DNA of 14,068 nucleotides. It comes from CAZEZY01 sp964516635. Lineage in GTDB: Bacteria; Pseudomonadota; Gammaproteobacteria; Burkholderiales; Burkholderiaceae_C. Below the pieces are notes generated by a model. It searched no databases. It was not told the DNA's origin and worked only from the letters and a program-made list of their open reading frames with translations. The first letter of the stretch is position 1. Every line of letters starts with the position of its first letter. Where the stretch lies: contig CAZEZY010000060.1 of the NCBI GenBank assembly GCA_964516635.1, positions 1 through 14,068 of the forward strand, written 5' to 3'. Position numbers and translations under genes: made by a program. Positions 14,030-14,068 of the stretch are shown here, piece by piece.

Positions 14030-14068
14030 CGCTTCGCTTCACGCCATGGTGTCATCCGCAGGGGCATC
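14026..14068 (+). CDS. Possible start of a further operon gene (partial)
   Basis: A GTG start overlaps the TGA stop of the iron-sulfur photolyase gene by the same 4-base pattern (GTGA) seen elsewhere in this operon. The frame stays open to the window edge, encoding about 14 residues (M/V-T-L-R-F-T-P-W-C-H-P-Q-G-H). An ATG at 14046 in another frame is the alternative. The product is not recognisable; the position is the only support. Confidence 0.35.
   Translation, partial: MTLRFTPWCHPQGH

Noticed and set aside
1..14068. CRISPR array, insertion sequence, tRNA, rRNA or attachment site
   Set aside because: No regularly spaced repeats, transposase or integrase-like protein, terminal repeats or tRNA-like cloverleaf sequence was seen on either strand.

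Overview
The window is GC-rich, gene-dense, proteobacterial DNA. The gene set, the codon use and the pairing of a B12-binding MerR regulator with a photoprotection operon fit a betaproteobacterium best, probably Burkholderiales. That placement is an inference, because no rRNA or other taxonomic marker is present.

Layout. (1) Bases 42-1049, minus strand: a periplasmic di-heme cytochrome c peroxidase. It has its own upstream region (1050-1342) with an FNR/Anr-type box and an AT-rich inverted repeat. (2) Bases 1343-2302, minus strand: a LitR/CarH-type MerR regulator with an adenosylcobalamin-binding domain. It carries both signature motifs of the B12 photoreceptors (W-x9-EH and E-x-H-x-x-G). (3) Bases 2303-2422: a divergent control region with tandem TGT-N5-ACA palindromes over the likely promoter. 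(4) Bases 2423-14029, plus strand: twelve genes with almost no spacing and many 4-base start/stop overlaps, which looks like one transcription unit of about 11.6 kb. A possible thirteenth gene starts in a GTGA overlap at 14026 and runs off the window.

The plus-strand operon has two halves. The first half (2423-9447) is a membrane or lipid module: an FAD oxidoreductase (COG2907 type), a DUF1365 protein, a cyclopropane-fatty-acid-synthase-like methyltransferase, a secreted chalcone-isomerase-fold protein, a GPH-type MFS carrier, a DUF3833 lipoprotein, a short-chain dehydrogenase and an NTF2-like protein. The second half (9454-14029) is a flavoprotein light module: a photolyase/cryptochrome of unusual flavin-pocket sequence, a DUF2256 zinc-finger miniprotein, a DASH cryptochrome and an iron-sulfur (FeS-BCP, PhrB/CryB type) photolyase.

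The most economical reading is a light-induced photo-oxidative stress regulon. In the dark, the B12-loaded regulator would repress the operon. Light would release it, and the cell would then remodel membrane lipids and repair UV-damaged DNA. The regulator type and the photolyase families are known. The chemistry of the eight-gene lipid module, the altered bicarbonate site of the Cfa-like enzyme, the Met in place of the light-state His in the regulator, and a putative sliding-clamp motif on the photolyase are the points most worth following up.
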